This document shows, piece by piece, positions 53,450 through 62,818 of a stretch of DNA of 64,000 bases. Every line of letters begins with the position of its first letter. The first letter of the stretch is position 1. The position numbers were made by a program, and so were the translations under genes. Source of the DNA: Desulfarculaceae bacterium (GTDB lineage Bacteria > Desulfobacterota > Desulfarculia > Desulfarculales > Desulfarculaceae); assembly GCA_021737145.1 (NCBI GenBank), contig JAIPEN010000007.1:124001-188000 (forward strand), in the 5' to 3' direction. The notes below the pieces were generated by a model, which did no database searches, was not told where the DNA came from, and worked only from the letters and a program-made list of their open reading frames with translations.

Positions 53450-55001
53450 GACCCATGGTCCGGGCCACCCGCTCGATGAGCGCGGTGTTCATCTCGGTCT
53501 GGTTGTCAAAGTGCCCGGCATAGGCGGCCATGCCCTTTCCCAGGTCATAGCAGGTGGTGGAGTCCAGGTTCACCAGGACTCCCACGGCTCCGCTGTCCTC
53601 CATCTCCCGCTGGTGCTTGCTGTAAAAGGCCTCGCAGCAGGAGCCCAGGAAGCGGCCGCCCTCGCGGCGGATGATGGCCAGGTTTTCCATGAGGTGCTCG
53701 AAGGACTGCACGCTAACCGGCTTGAGGCCCAGCTCCTGGCACAGGGCGTACATGCCCGCGAACTGGCACTCCCCGCATTGACCGCAGTCGGGAACCTCGC
53801 GGTACTCGCACTCCGGCGGCTTGGAGCAATAGGGCAACAGCAGCCACCGCGCCTGCTCGGCCAGGGCCTGGTCCGGCTCCAGACCCACCAAAAACAGCTC
53901 GGCCGCCGCCTCCTGGTCCAGGGAGCGGGCCAGGGTGCGCCGCGCCCCGGCCGAGGCCACGGCTTGGGCCACCTCCCCCGCGCTTAGCCCCACCAGCTCG
54001 CCTTGGCTGGCACCCAGGAAATCCTCCACCACCTGGCGCAGCTCCCCGGGTTCGGCCCTGGCCCCCATGAGGGCGGCCTCCAGGTCGGCCACCAGGCGTT
54101 GGGGCCGCGAGAAAAAATCGCCGCTGATCAGGGCCTTTTGCACCCGCGCCCCCCGCCGGTCCAGCCACAGGTGCACCCGGAGGCTGCCGCCCTCGCCCTG
54201 CAGATAGGAGCAGAGCCAGGCCGGCTGCCCGCTGGGGGTGGAACTCTGGCGCAGCCAGGCCTCGGATTGGAAATAGGGCAGGCGCTGGGCCAGCTCCTCG
54301 CGCTCCTGGTGGCTCAGGCCGCCCGGCTCCAGCTCCAGGCCCAGGGCCTGGGCGAAACCATCGGCCAGGGCCCGCTTGACCTCGGCCTGATCCGCGGGAC
54401 GCTCCAAAAGCTCCTCCAAAAAGGCCACCCGCTCCATGAGCGACTCGATCTCGCGGCGCTTGAGTTTTTCCACCGGCACCCGCAGCGCCCTTAGAAAGCG
54501 CTCGATCTCGTTGTGCACCAGCACGGTGCCCTGGAACATGGCCCCACCTTCCAACACCATGCCGCCGGTGCCCGATATCTTGCGGCCCCGCACCTCGATG
54601 TCGTTGCGCGGCCGGAACTCGGCCTCTATGCCCAGATGGGACAGGCCCAGCGCGGCGGCCCGGCAGATGCGCTCCAGCACCGGGTTGAACCCGCCGTTGA
54701 AAGGCGGCTGTCCCCAGGGGGCCACCAGCTCCCAGCCCAGGGCCGAGCCCTGGAACAGGATGGCCCCGCCTCCGGTGAGGCGGCGGCCCACGTCGATGCC
54801 CTGCTCGCGGCAATAGTCCAGGCGAAGCTCGCGCTCCATCTGCTGGTGGTAGCCCACCAGGGCCGCGTCGGGCTGGAACACCAAATAGCGAAGGGTGGGG
54901 GGGCTGAGCCCGGCGCCGGCCCGGCGGGTCAGCACCTCGTCCAGGGCCATGTTTTCAGCCGCGCTGAGCGGGCCGGGGTCTAAAAGGCGGAAACGGGCCA
55001 C
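53442..55001 (-). CDS. lipoate-protein ligase family protein fused to DUF116
   Basis: The 519-residue protein (GTG start) combines two parts. Residues 1-345 are a biotin/lipoate A/B ligase: 'AENMALDEVLTRR', 'RRLTGGGAILFQGSALGWEL', 'DIEVRGRKISGTGGMVLEGG' with the lysine of the ligase active site, and the accessory C-terminal domain. Residues about 360-519 are DUF116 with a Cys-rich run ('PDCGQCGECQF'), 'LGSCCEAFY' and 'LVNLDSTTCYDLGKG'. The ligase would attach octanoate or lipoate to carrier proteins, starting the LipS pathway. The Cys-rich DUF116 may bind iron-sulfur and serve as sulfur or electron source; that is inference. First gene of the cluster. Confidence 0.88.
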   Translation of the reverse strand: MARFRLLDPGPLSAAENMALDEVLTRRAGAGLSPPTLRYLVFQPDAALVGYHQQMERELRLDYCREQGIDVGRRLTGGGAILFQGSALGWELVAPWGQPPFNGGFNPVLERICRAAALGLSHLGIEAEFRPRNDIEVRGRKISGTGGMVLEGGAMFQGTVLVHNEIERFLRALRVPVEKLKRREIESLMERVAFLEELLERPADQAEVKRALADGFAQALGLELEPGGLSHQEREELAQRLPYFQSEAWLRQSSTPSGQPAWLCSYLQGEGGSLRVHLWLDRRGARVQKALISGDFFSRPQRLVADLEAALMGARAEPGELRQVVEDFLGASQGELVGLSAGEVAQAVASAGARRTLARSLDQEAAAELFLVGLEPDQALAEQARWLLLPYCSKPPECEYREVPDCGQCGECQFAGMYALCQELGLKPVSVQSFEHLMENLAIIRREGGRFLGSCCEAFYSKHQREMEDSGAVGVLVNLDSTTCYDLGKGMAAYAGHFDNQTEMNTALIERVARTMGHA

Positions 55002-55076
55002 GGCGTCGTCACGGATTGGGGTTGATCATGGTGGGCAAGCCTAACTCCATCATGGGCCGGCGGCAAGGGATATGGT

Positions 55077-56576
55077 TCAGGGACGTTCCGCCTCGGGGCG
55101 CAGTTGGAAGTGCTCCCTGTGCAGGCTCTGGTTGGGCACCACGTGGATGGTCAGGCTGAGCTTCTCCTCCAGCTCCTCCAGGGCGAAGCGCTCCTCCTGC
55201 AACATCACTTCGGCCACCTGGGGGTGCACCATCACGCTGACCACCCCGGCCACCGAGTTTTTCATCTCCCGCTCCAGGGCGCGGAATATCTCGTAGCACA
55301 CGGTGGTGGGGTCGCGCAGGCGGCCCGAGCCCTCGCAGTAAAAACAGCTCTCGCCCAAAGACTCGCCCAAGGACTCGCGCACCCGCTTGCGGGTCATCTC
55401 CACCAGGCCCAGGGGGCTCATGGGCAGCACGTTGGTCTTGGAGCGGTCCGCGGCCAGGGCGTCCTTGAGCGCGGCCACCACCCGCTCGCGGTTCTCCTCG
55501 CGCTCCATGTCGATGAAGTCGATGACGATGAGCCCGCCGATGTCCCGGAGCCGTATCTGGCAGGCGATCTCCTTGACCGCCTCCAGATTGGTCTTGAGGA
55601 TCGTCTCCTCCAGGTTGTGCCCGCCCACGTAGCGCCCGGTGTTCACGTCGATGCTGGTCAGGGCCTCGGTCTTTTCGATGACCACGTAGCCGCCGCTCTT
55701 GAGCCACACCTTGCGCTCCAGGGCGCGGGCCAGCTCTGGCTCCACCTCAAAGGCGTCGAAAATCGGGTCGCCCCGGTCGTAGAGCTCCACGCTGGGCAGC
55801 AGGCGGGGCATGAAGGTGGAGACGAACTCGATGACCTGGTTGAACTCCCCGGGGTCGTCGATGATCAAATGGTCCACCTCGCGGGTGAACAGATCGCGCA
55901 CCGCCCTCAGGCTCACCGAAAGATCCTGGTGCAGCAGCGAGGGCACCCCGGCGGTGCTCCGGCGCTGGCCGATGGCGTCCCACAAGGAGCGCAAGAAGTC
56001 CATCTCGGCCGAGAGCTTCTGGCGGTCGGCCCCCTCGCTCACCGTGCGGGCGATGAAGCCGATGCCCGTGGGCCTGAGGTCTTCGATGAGCTCGCGCAGG
56101 CGCTGGCGCTTGTCCAGGTCCTCGATGCGCCGGCTCACCCCCACGTGGTCGATGGTGGGCATGAGCACCAGGTTGCGGCCGGGCAGGGTCACGTGGCTGG
56201 TGATGCGGGCGCCCTTGTTGCCCAGGGGCTCCTTGGCCACCTGCACCATGATCTCCTGGCCTTCCCTGAGCATGTGCTCGATGCGGCTGCCCGGGCTCTT
56301 CTGGGCCTCGGTGGGCACCTGGCCCGCGTCCCACTGCATCTCCTCGGGAGGCTCGTAAACGTCGCTCACATAAAGGAAGGCCGCCTTGGGCAGGCCGATG
56401 TCCACAAAGGCGGCCTGCATGCCGGGCAGCACTCTGGCCACCCGGCCCAGATACACGTTGCCCGCCAAGGACATCTGCTTGTGGCGCTCCACGTAAACCT
56501 CCACGCACTGCCCGTTTTCCAACAGGGCAACGCGGGTCTCGTAGGAGCGCGAATTTATGAGCAGGGTGGCCGCCAT
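55077..56576 (-). CDS. rng: ribonuclease G/E family
   Basis: The 499-residue endoribonuclease has the S1-type RNA-binding domain ('LAGNVYLGRVARVLPGMQAA'), 5' sensor and RNase H-like region ('GVSRRIEDLDKRQRL'), the catalytic DNase I-like domain with magnesium-binding Asp residues ('SIDVNTGRYVGG', 'IVIDFIDME') and the Zn-link 'ESCFYCEGSGR'. It lacks the long C-terminal scaffold of RNase E and so is RNase G-sized. It processes rRNA and initiates mRNA decay. It lies 6 bases after the B12-binding radical SAM gene. Confidence 0.95.
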   Translation of the reverse strand: MAATLLINSRSYETRVALLENGQCVEVYVERHKQMSLAGNVYLGRVARVLPGMQAAFVDIGLPKAAFLYVSDVYEPPEEMQWDAGQVPTEAQKSPGSRIEHMLREGQEIMVQVAKEPLGNKGARITSHVTLPGRNLVLMPTIDHVGVSRRIEDLDKRQRLRELIEDLRPTGIGFIARTVSEGADRQKLSAEMDFLRSLWDAIGQRRSTAGVPSLLHQDLSVSLRAVRDLFTREVDHLIIDDPGEFNQVIEFVSTFMPRLLPSVELYDRGDPIFDAFEVEPELARALERKVWLKSGGYVVIEKTEALTSIDVNTGRYVGGHNLEETILKTNLEAVKEIACQIRLRDIGGLIVIDFIDMEREENRERVVAALKDALAADRSKTNVLPMSPLGLVEMTRKRVRESLGESLGESCFYCEGSGRLRDPTTVCYEIFRALEREMKNSVAGVVSVMVHPQVAEVMLQEERFALEELEEKLSLTIHVVPNQSLHREHFQLRPEAERP

Positions 56577-56582
56577 GCCTGA

Positions 56583-59078
56583 TCAGCTTTCCTCTGGGGC
56601 GGACATCTTCAAGGCCCGGGAGGCCGCCGCCTGGGCCGGGCTCAGGCCGAACACGTTCACCAGCACCTCGCCCGGCTTGGGCCGCCCTCCGGCGGAGCCC
56701 ACCTCCAACAACAGGGCACCGTCCTCCAGCTCAAGACGCCTTACCGCCGCCTTGAGGTCTATCTCCCGGGAGCCCTTGGGGGTCTGCCTAAGCATAGTCC
56801 ATTCTTCGGCCCGGTGAAAGCCATTCACCCGTTCCGGGTCCAGGGGCACCGAAGGCTCCACCCGGTAGGCGGCCAGAGGCGGGTCGATGAGCTTTTCGCC
56901 CGGACGGCCCAGGCGGCCGTCGTGCAGGGAAAGGCCCTGGGGCAAATGCCGGTTGGCCCGCTCGGCCAGCTCGCCGGGGTCGTAGGCCCGGATGGTGGTG
57001 ATCTCCAGCACCTCGGCCAGGCTCTCCACGCCCAGGGACAGCGCGGCCGCGGTCTTGACCAGGGCGTGGGGGTGGAAGCCCTGGGTGTAGGCCAGCTCGA
57101 TCGCCCCGGCCCTGAGGCCCCGCTCGATGAGCTTGAGCATTTCCAGGTGCCCCAAAAAACGGGCCGGTCCGGTCTTGGCCAGGCGGAAGCGGTAGCGCAG
57201 GCGCTCGCCCTCGCTCTCCGGCGCGGCCTGGGGCGCGGGCAGGGCGGCATCCGGGGCCAGGCGGGGCTTGATCACCTTGTGGTCGCAAACTCCGCAGTCC
57301 ACGCAGCGCCCGGTGCGGCAGTCGCCGGTGGATTCGCCGGCCAGGGCCCGCTCCCGCTCTGCCCAGAGATATTCTTTGGTGACCCCCACCCGGATGTGCT
57401 CCCAGGGCAGCACCTCGTCCTGTCGGCGGGGTCGCAGGTAGTCGTCCAGGGACAAGCCGTTGCCGGTAAGGGCCTCTAGCCAGGCGTGGTAATCAAGGTG
57501 CTCGCTCCAGCCGTCGAACACGCAGCCCAGCTCCATGGCCCGGGCCAGCACCGGCCCCAGGCGGCGGTCCCCCCGGCTGAGCACCCCCTCGATCACGCTG
57601 GCGTGGGCGTCGTTCCACTTGGCCTTGACCTTGCGGTCGCCCAGCCCGGCCTTGGTCTGGGCCAGGCGCTCCCGGGCCTCGTCCAGGCCGATCTGGCCCT
57701 CCCACTGAAAAGGGGTGTGCGGCTTGGGCACGAACAGGCCCAAGGAGGCGTTGACCAGGGGCCGCTTGCCCCGGCCCCGGCCCAAGGCCTTGCCCTCGGC
57801 CGCCACCAGGGTGGCCAGGCGGCCGATGGCCAGCCGGTCCTGTTCGGTCTCGGTGGGCAGGCCCAGCATGAAGTAGAGCTTGACCAGATTCCAGCCCAGT
57901 CCGTAGACCGTGCGGGCCGTGGCCAATATCTGCTCCTCGCTCAGGTTCTTGTTGATCACCTTGCGCAGGCGCTCGCTGCCCGCCTCCGGGGCCAGGGTGA
58001 AGCCGGTCTTGCGCACCCGCTTGATCTGGTTGATCAGCTCCTCGCCCAGGGAGTCCATGCGCAGGCTGGGCAGGCTCAGGCTGATGCGCCTGGGCTCCAG
58101 CTCGTCCATGAGCGCCGTGGCCAGGGGCTCGATGCAGGTGTAGTCGCTGGTGGACAGCGAGAGCAGGGCCAGTTCCTCCAGGCCGCTGGCCTCCAGGCCC
58201 TGGCGGGCGGCGGCATAGACCTGCTCCGGAGGCCGCTCGCGCACCGGGCGATAGATGAACCCGGCCTGGCAAAAGCGGCAGCCCCGGGTGCAGCCCCGGG
58301 CCACCTCCACCCCCAGGCGGTCGTGCACCGGGGTGACCGCCGGCACGATGGGCCGGGAGGGAGGCTGGTGGGCCCCCAGATCTGGCACCACCCTGCGCCG
58401 CACCGTGGCGTGGTCAGGGTCCAGGGCCTTTAGCTCTTTTAGCCGCCCCTGCTCGTAAACCGTCTCGAACAGGGCCGGGGCGTAGACCCCTTCCAGCTTC
58501 ATGGCCTCGGCGTAGAGCCGATCCCTGGGCCAGGCCTCTTCCTTGGCCGCGATGAACAGGTCCATGAGCGGGTCGAGCAGCTCCTCGGCCTCGCCCACCA
58601 CGGTCAGGTCCAAAAAGTCGGCCAAGGGCTCGGGGTTGACCATGCAGGGCCCGCCCGCGATCACCAGGGGGTGCTCCGGGCCGCGCTCATCGCGCTTCAG
58701 GGGCACGCCGGCCAGGGAAAGCATGGCCAGCAGGTTGGTGTAGGTCAGCTCGTATTGCAGGGAAAAGCCGATTACGTCGAAGTCGCCCAAGCGCCGGCCG
58801 CTCTCCAGGGACCAGGGCGGTTCGCCCTGTTGGCGCATGAGCTCCAGCAGATCCACCCAGGGGCAAAAGACCCGCTCGGCGGACACGTCGGGCCGCTCGG
58901 CCAAAGCCTCGTAAATCACCTTGATGCCCAGATGGCTCATGGCGATCTCGTAGACCTCGGGAAAGGCCAAAGCCAGGCTGAGGCGAACCCCGGCCGGCTC
59001 CTTGTGCACCGCGCCGGGCTCGCCGCCCAGGTAGCGGGCCGGTTTCTCCACCCCGCTTATGAGCCCTTGGCGGTTCAC
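56583..59078 (-). CDS. B12-binding radical SAM protein with DUF2344 C-terminus (TIGR03960/TIGR03936 type)
   Basis: The 831-residue protein (GTG start) has a B12-binding-like N-terminal domain ('FPEVYEIAMSHLGIKVIYEA', 'GFSLQYELTYTNLLAMLSLA'), and a radical SAM core with CX3CX2C in 'CTRGCRFCQAGF'. A four-Cys insert follows ('CRTGRCVDCGVC'), then a DUF2344 domain ('LRYRFRLAKTGPARFLGHLE', 'AYTQGFHPHALVKTAAALSL'). In many bacteria these two halves are separate or fused and are always encoded next to RNase G/E, as here. This suggests an RNA modification or ribosome-maturation role, still undemonstrated. Confidence 0.92.
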   Translation of the reverse strand: MNRQGLISGVEKPARYLGGEPGAVHKEPAGVRLSLALAFPEVYEIAMSHLGIKVIYEALAERPDVSAERVFCPWVDLLELMRQQGEPPWSLESGRRLGDFDVIGFSLQYELTYTNLLAMLSLAGVPLKRDERGPEHPLVIAGGPCMVNPEPLADFLDLTVVGEAEELLDPLMDLFIAAKEEAWPRDRLYAEAMKLEGVYAPALFETVYEQGRLKELKALDPDHATVRRRVVPDLGAHQPPSRPIVPAVTPVHDRLGVEVARGCTRGCRFCQAGFIYRPVRERPPEQVYAAARQGLEASGLEELALLSLSTSDYTCIEPLATALMDELEPRRISLSLPSLRMDSLGEELINQIKRVRKTGFTLAPEAGSERLRKVINKNLSEEQILATARTVYGLGWNLVKLYFMLGLPTETEQDRLAIGRLATLVAAEGKALGRGRGKRPLVNASLGLFVPKPHTPFQWEGQIGLDEARERLAQTKAGLGDRKVKAKWNDAHASVIEGVLSRGDRRLGPVLARAMELGCVFDGWSEHLDYHAWLEALTGNGLSLDDYLRPRRQDEVLPWEHIRVGVTKEYLWAERERALAGESTGDCRTGRCVDCGVCDHKVIKPRLAPDAALPAPQAAPESEGERLRYRFRLAKTGPARFLGHLEMLKLIERGLRAGAIELAYTQGFHPHALVKTAAALSLGVESLAEVLEITTIRAYDPGELAERANRHLPQGLSLHDGRLGRPGEKLIDPPLAAYRVEPSVPLDPERVNGFHRAEEWTMLRQTPKGSREIDLKAAVRRLELEDGALLLEVGSAGGRPKPGEVLVNVFGLSPAQAAASRALKMSAPEES

Positions 59079-59081
59079 TCC

Positions 59082-60674
59082 TTATGAATCCTCGCCCAGA
59101 AGCAACGCCTTGTCCGCGGACTTGAAAGAGCGGATCAGGGCCGCGGCCTCGGCCAGGTCGGCCTCCTGTCCGCCTTCCAGGCGGGAGGCCAGCTCGGCCA
59201 GGCGGCCGCTGAGATCGCGGGCCTGGGCGGCCAGGTCGGACGGCTCCACCTGGGCCATCTCCGGCGGGTAGCCCTTGAGTTCCATGGTCTCGTTCCAGCG
59301 GGGCAGGTGGAAGCGCACCTTGTGGAACAGGCCCATGGCCAGGCGCTTGAAGGCCAGAGACTGGGCCTCCTCGCCGTGGATCAGGTTCACCACGACCCCG
59401 GGCCGGGCCAGGGGCTCCAGCCAGCGCAACAGCTCGTTCTGGTCGGCATGGGCCGAGAAGCCGTTGATGGTGTGAACCTGAGCCCTGACCGCCACTTCCT
59501 CGCGGAAGATCTTCACCTTTTCCGCGCCATCGACCAGCAGGCGGCCGGTGGTGCCCTTGGCCTGGAAGCCCACGATCACCACGTGGGTGTTGGGCCGCCA
59601 CAGGTTGTGCTTCAGGTGGTGCTTGATGCGCCCCGCGTTGGCCATGCCGCTGCCGGCCATGATTATTGCCGGGCCCATGACCTGGTTGATGCCCTGGCTC
59701 TCCTCGGTGGTGGTGGTGAACTTGAGGTTGGGCATGTCCAGGGGGGTGTGCCCCGCGTCCAGGATGGCCTTGGTGTCCTCGTCGAAGAACTCGGGATGAT
59801 CCCGGAAGATGCGGGTGGCGTTGATGGCCAGGGGGGAGTCTAAAAACACCGGCATGTCCTCGGGCAGCTCGCCCCGGCGGTGGGCCGCGGCCAGGGTGTA
59901 GATGATCTCCTGGCTGCGCTCCACCGCGAACACCGGGATCAGCACCTTGCCCCCGTCCTCATAGGCCAGGCGCACCACGTCCAGCAGCTCGTCTATGCTG
60001 GCGGGCAGGGATTTGTGGGTGCGGTTGCCGTAGGTGGTCTCCATGAACAGGGTGTTGACCGGCTCCATGACCTCGGGGTCGGGCACGATGAGCTGGTTGG
60101 GCCGCCCCACGTCGCCGGAAAAGCCCACCCTATGCTCGCCGCCGTTTTCGCTCAGGGTCAGGTGCAGGCTGGATGCGCCCAGGATGTGCCCCGCGCCCAC
60201 GAAGCAGGCCCGCACGCCAGGCACCAGGTCTTCGTAGCAATTGTGCTCCACCGGATGCAGCAGCTCGATGGACGCCTCGGCGTCCGGGGTCTCATACAAG
60301 GCCTCCTGGGAGTTCTTGCCTTGGCGGCGGTTCTTTTTGCTCTGCCACTGGGCCTCCATCTCCTGGATGTGGGCCGAGTCCAACCACAGTATTTTCAGCA
60401 GCTCGCAGGTGGGCTTGGTGGCGATCACCTTGCCCTTGAAGCCCAGGCGCACCAAACGGGGCACCAGGCCGGAGTGGTCGATGTGGGCGTGGGTGATGAA
60501 AATCGCCTTCAGGTCAGCCGGGCGGTAGGGGGTGGTCAGCCAGTTGCGCCGCTCCAACTGGCGGGTGCCCTGGTACAGGCCGCAGTCCACCAGGAAATAA
60601 CGGTCATCGTCCAATTCGATCAGGTAAGATGATCCGGTTACGGTGCGGGCCGCGCCCAAGCAGGTGAGTTGCAT
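59082..60674 (-). CDS. metallo-beta-lactamase/beta-CASP nuclease
   Basis: The 530-residue protein (ATG after AAGGAGAAA) has the MBL motif 'FITHAHIDHSGLVPRL' (HxHxDH), 'SLHLTLSENGGEHRVGFSGDVG', beta-CASP motifs including 'FAVERSQEIIYTL', 'MAGSGMANAGRIKHHLKHNL', 'VIVGFQAKGTTGR' and 'TINGFSAHADQNELLRWL'. This is the RNA-processing class related to CPSF-73 and bacterial Ysh1-like exonucleases. Located beside RNase G/E and an rRNA-linked radical SAM gene, it fits an RNA-metabolism operon. The last 70 residues are a helical extension. Confidence 0.93.
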   Translation of the reverse strand: MQLTCLGAARTVTGSSYLIELDDDRYFLVDCGLYQGTRQLERRNWLTTPYRPADLKAIFITHAHIDHSGLVPRLVRLGFKGKVIATKPTCELLKILWLDSAHIQEMEAQWQSKKNRRQGKNSQEALYETPDAEASIELLHPVEHNCYEDLVPGVRACFVGAGHILGASSLHLTLSENGGEHRVGFSGDVGRPNQLIVPDPEVMEPVNTLFMETTYGNRTHKSLPASIDELLDVVRLAYEDGGKVLIPVFAVERSQEIIYTLAAAHRRGELPEDMPVFLDSPLAINATRIFRDHPEFFDEDTKAILDAGHTPLDMPNLKFTTTTEESQGINQVMGPAIIMAGSGMANAGRIKHHLKHNLWRPNTHVVIVGFQAKGTTGRLLVDGAEKVKIFREEVAVRAQVHTINGFSAHADQNELLRWLEPLARPGVVVNLIHGEEAQSLAFKRLAMGLFHKVRFHLPRWNETMELKGYPPEMAQVEPSDLAAQARDLSGRLAELASRLEGGQEADLAEAAALIRSFKSADKALLLGEDS

Positions 60675-60835
60675 GTGGTTTTCTCCTTCGTCCGGCGACC
60701 GGCCGGGCCGGATTCAGCGGACCCCATCTTGACAGCGGACAGGCAATCCAGTGACCATACGAAAACGTTCGGTTAGTATAACAGGGCATTTGACCCCGGT
60801 CGCCCCCCGGCGCGGCCCAGGACCAGGAAAGAACC

Positions 60836-61498
60836 ATGTCAGACAATAACGAGCAACAATACGTAATCGACGCCCTCAGCGCCCGGGAATCCTGGCGCAT
60901 GTTCCGCATCATCAGCGAGTTCGTGGACGGCATCGACGCCATGAGCCACATCCCCAAGGGAGTGAGCATCTTCGGCTCGGCCCGGGTGCCGCCCGGCAGC
61001 CCGGAATACCTCCTGGCCGAGGAGATGGGCCGCCGCCTGGTGGAGGCCGGATTCTCGGTGATCACCGGCGGAGGCGGCGGGGTCATGGAGGCGGGCAACA
61101 AGGGGGCCACCGAGGCGGGGGGGCACTCGGTGGGGCTCAACATCCAGCTGCCCTTTGAGCAGCGGCCCAACCCCTATGCCAACATCCGCCTGGATTTCCG
61201 CTACTTCTTCGTGCGCAAAGTGGTCTTCGTCAAGTACTCGGTGGCCTACATCGTCATGCCCGGCGGCTTCGGCACCCTGGACGAAATGGCCGAGGCCCTC
61301 ACCCTCATCCAGACCAAGCGCATCCGGCCCTTCCCGGTGATCCTCATGGGCAGCGACTATTGGGGCGGGCTGGTAGACTGGATCAAGGACAAGCAGTTGG
61401 GCGGAGGCATGATCAGCCCCGAGGATTTGGACTATTTCCGGGTGATGGACGACCCGGCCGAAGTGGTCAAGCTGATCAAGCAGGTGGTGATCCTCTAG
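60836..61498 (+). CDS. LOG-family Rossmann-fold protein (nucleotide phosphoribohydrolase type)
   Basis: The 220-residue protein carries the LOG motifs 'VITGGGGGVMEAGNKGATEA' and 'PGGFGTLDEMAEALTLIQTK' (PGGxGTxxE), with 'IFGSARVPPGS' at the strand-1 loop. Family members cleave the N-glycosidic bond of nucleoside monophosphates (cytokinin activation in plants, PpnN in bacteria). The N-terminal 35 residues are a helical extension. It is divergent from the MBL gene; a CCGGCGCGG/CCGCGCCGG inverted repeat follows its stop at 61499-61517. Confidence 0.93.
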   Translation: MSDNNEQQYVIDALSARESWRMFRIISEFVDGIDAMSHIPKGVSIFGSARVPPGSPEYLLAEEMGRRLVEAGFSVITGGGGGVMEAGNKGATEAGGHSVGLNIQLPFEQRPNPYANIRLDFRYFFVRKVVFVKYSVAYIVMPGGFGTLDEMAEALTLIQTKRIRPFPVILMGSDYWGGLVDWIKDKQLGGGMISPEDLDYFRVMDDPAEVVKLIKQVVIL

Positions 61499-61519
61499 CC
61501 GGCGCGGTCCGCGCCGGGA

Positions 61520-62122
61520 ATGGCGGCTGAAATGAATTTGAGCAAGACACTTTTGGCCATGGTCCTCACCGTGGCCTTCACTCTCACCGCCGGGGCGGCT
61601 GCCCTGGCCGCAAGGAGCAATCCCGTGGTCAAACTGGAGACCAGCAAAGGCGACATCGTCATCGAGCTCTACGAAGATAAGGCGCCCAAGAGCGTGGCCA
61701 ACTTCCTGGCCTACGTCAAGGACGGCTTTTACGACGGCACCATCTTCCACCGGGTCATCGACGGCTTCATGGTCCAGGGCGGCGGCTTCAAGGCCGACAT
61801 GGGCATGAAGGCCACCAAGAACCCAATCGAGAACGAGGCGGACAACGGCCTGAAGAACGACAAGTACACCCTGGCCATGGCCCGCACCATGGATCCCCAC
61901 AGCGCCACCGCCCAGTTCTTCATCAACGTGGCGGACAACGACTTCCTCAACCACACCGGCAAGAACGCCCAGGGTTGGGGCTACGCGGTGTTCGGCAAGG
62001 TGACCCAGGGCCAGGACGTGGTGGACCAGATCAAGGCCGTGAGCACCGCCACCAAGGGCATGCACCAGGACGTGCCCGTGGAGCCGGTGGTGATCAACAA
62101 GGCCGTGGTGGTATCGGAGTAG
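61520..62122 (+). CDS. exported cyclophilin-type peptidyl-prolyl isomerase
   Basis: The 200-residue protein has a signal peptide ('[20 protein letters not shown]') and a cyclophilin domain with the catalytic motif '[16 protein letters not shown]' (Arg of FHR), '[18 protein letters not shown]' and '[20 protein letters not shown]'. It would catalyse proline isomerisation in the periplasm. ATG 61520 and ATG 61532 are both possible; the second gives a more standard signal peptide. Five bases later begins nth. Confidence 0.93.
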   Translation: MAAEMNLSKTLLAMVLTVAFTLTAGAAALAARSNPVVKLETSKGDIVIELYEDKAPKSVANFLAYVKDGFYDGTIFHRVIDGFMVQGGGFKADMGMKATKNPIENEADNGLKNDKYTLAMARTMDPHSATAQFFINVADNDFLNHTGKNAQGWGYAVFGKVTQGQDVVDQIKAVSTATKGMHQDVPVEPVVINKAVVVSE

Positions 62123-62126
62123 TCTC

Positions 62127-62810
62127 TTGGCCAAGGCCAAGACCAAAAAGAGCGGCCAGGACTGGCAGCCCCCGGACCCCAAGCGGGTCAAGGCGGTGCT
62201 GGCGGCCCTGGACCGCCTTTATCCCAAGGCGCACTGCGCCCTGAACTACTCCAGTCCCTGGGAGCTGCTGGTGGCCACCATCCTCAGCGCCCAGTGCACC
62301 GACGAGCGGGTCAACCTGGTCACTCCCGGCCTGTTCAAGCGCTACCCCGGGGTAAAGGACTTCGCCCAGGCCGACCAGGGCGAGCTGGAGCAGGCGGTGA
62401 GGCCCACCGGGTTTTTCCGCAACAAGGCCAAGTCCATCAAGGGCGCGGCCCAAAAGATCGTGGAGGAGCACGGCGGCCAGGTGCCGGACAACCTGGAAGC
62501 CCTGGTCAAGCTGCCCGGAGTGGGGCGCAAGACGGCCAACGTGGTGCTGGGCAACTCCTTCGGGGTGCCGGGCATCACCGTGGACACCCACGTGGGCCGG
62601 GTCTGCATGCGCCTGGAGTTGGTGAACCAGAAGGACGCGGTAAAGGCCGAGTTTCAGCTCATGGAGATCATCCCCGAAAAGCGCTGGACCATGTTCAGCC
62701 ACCAGGTGATCTTCCACGGCCGCCAGGTGTGCCATTCGCGCAAGCCGGCCTGCGGCGACTGCGGCCTGCTCAAGCACTGCCCCTTTGGGCAGGAGCATGT
62801 GAACGACTGA
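62127..62810 (+). CDS. nth: endonuclease III
   Basis: TTG start at 62127 with GGAGT six bases upstream. The 227-residue DNA glycosylase/AP lyase has the helix-hairpin-helix and catalytic Lys in 'LPGVGRKTANVVLGNSFGV', catalytic Asp in 'ITVDTHVGRVCMRL', and the [4Fe-4S] motif C-X6-C-X2-C-X5-C ('CHSRKPACGDCGLLKHC'). It repairs oxidised pyrimidines. It overlaps nothing but lies 8 bases before the ACT gene. Confidence 0.97.
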   Translation: MAKAKTKKSGQDWQPPDPKRVKAVLAALDRLYPKAHCALNYSSPWELLVATILSAQCTDERVNLVTPGLFKRYPGVKDFAQADQGELEQAVRPTGFFRNKAKSIKGAAQKIVEEHGGQVPDNLEALVKLPGVGRKTANVVLGNSFGVPGITVDTHVGRVCMRLELVNQKDAVKAEFQLMEIIPEKRWTMFSHQVIFHGRQVCHSRKPACGDCGLLKHCPFGQEHVND

Positions 62811-62818
62811 AAGAGGGC

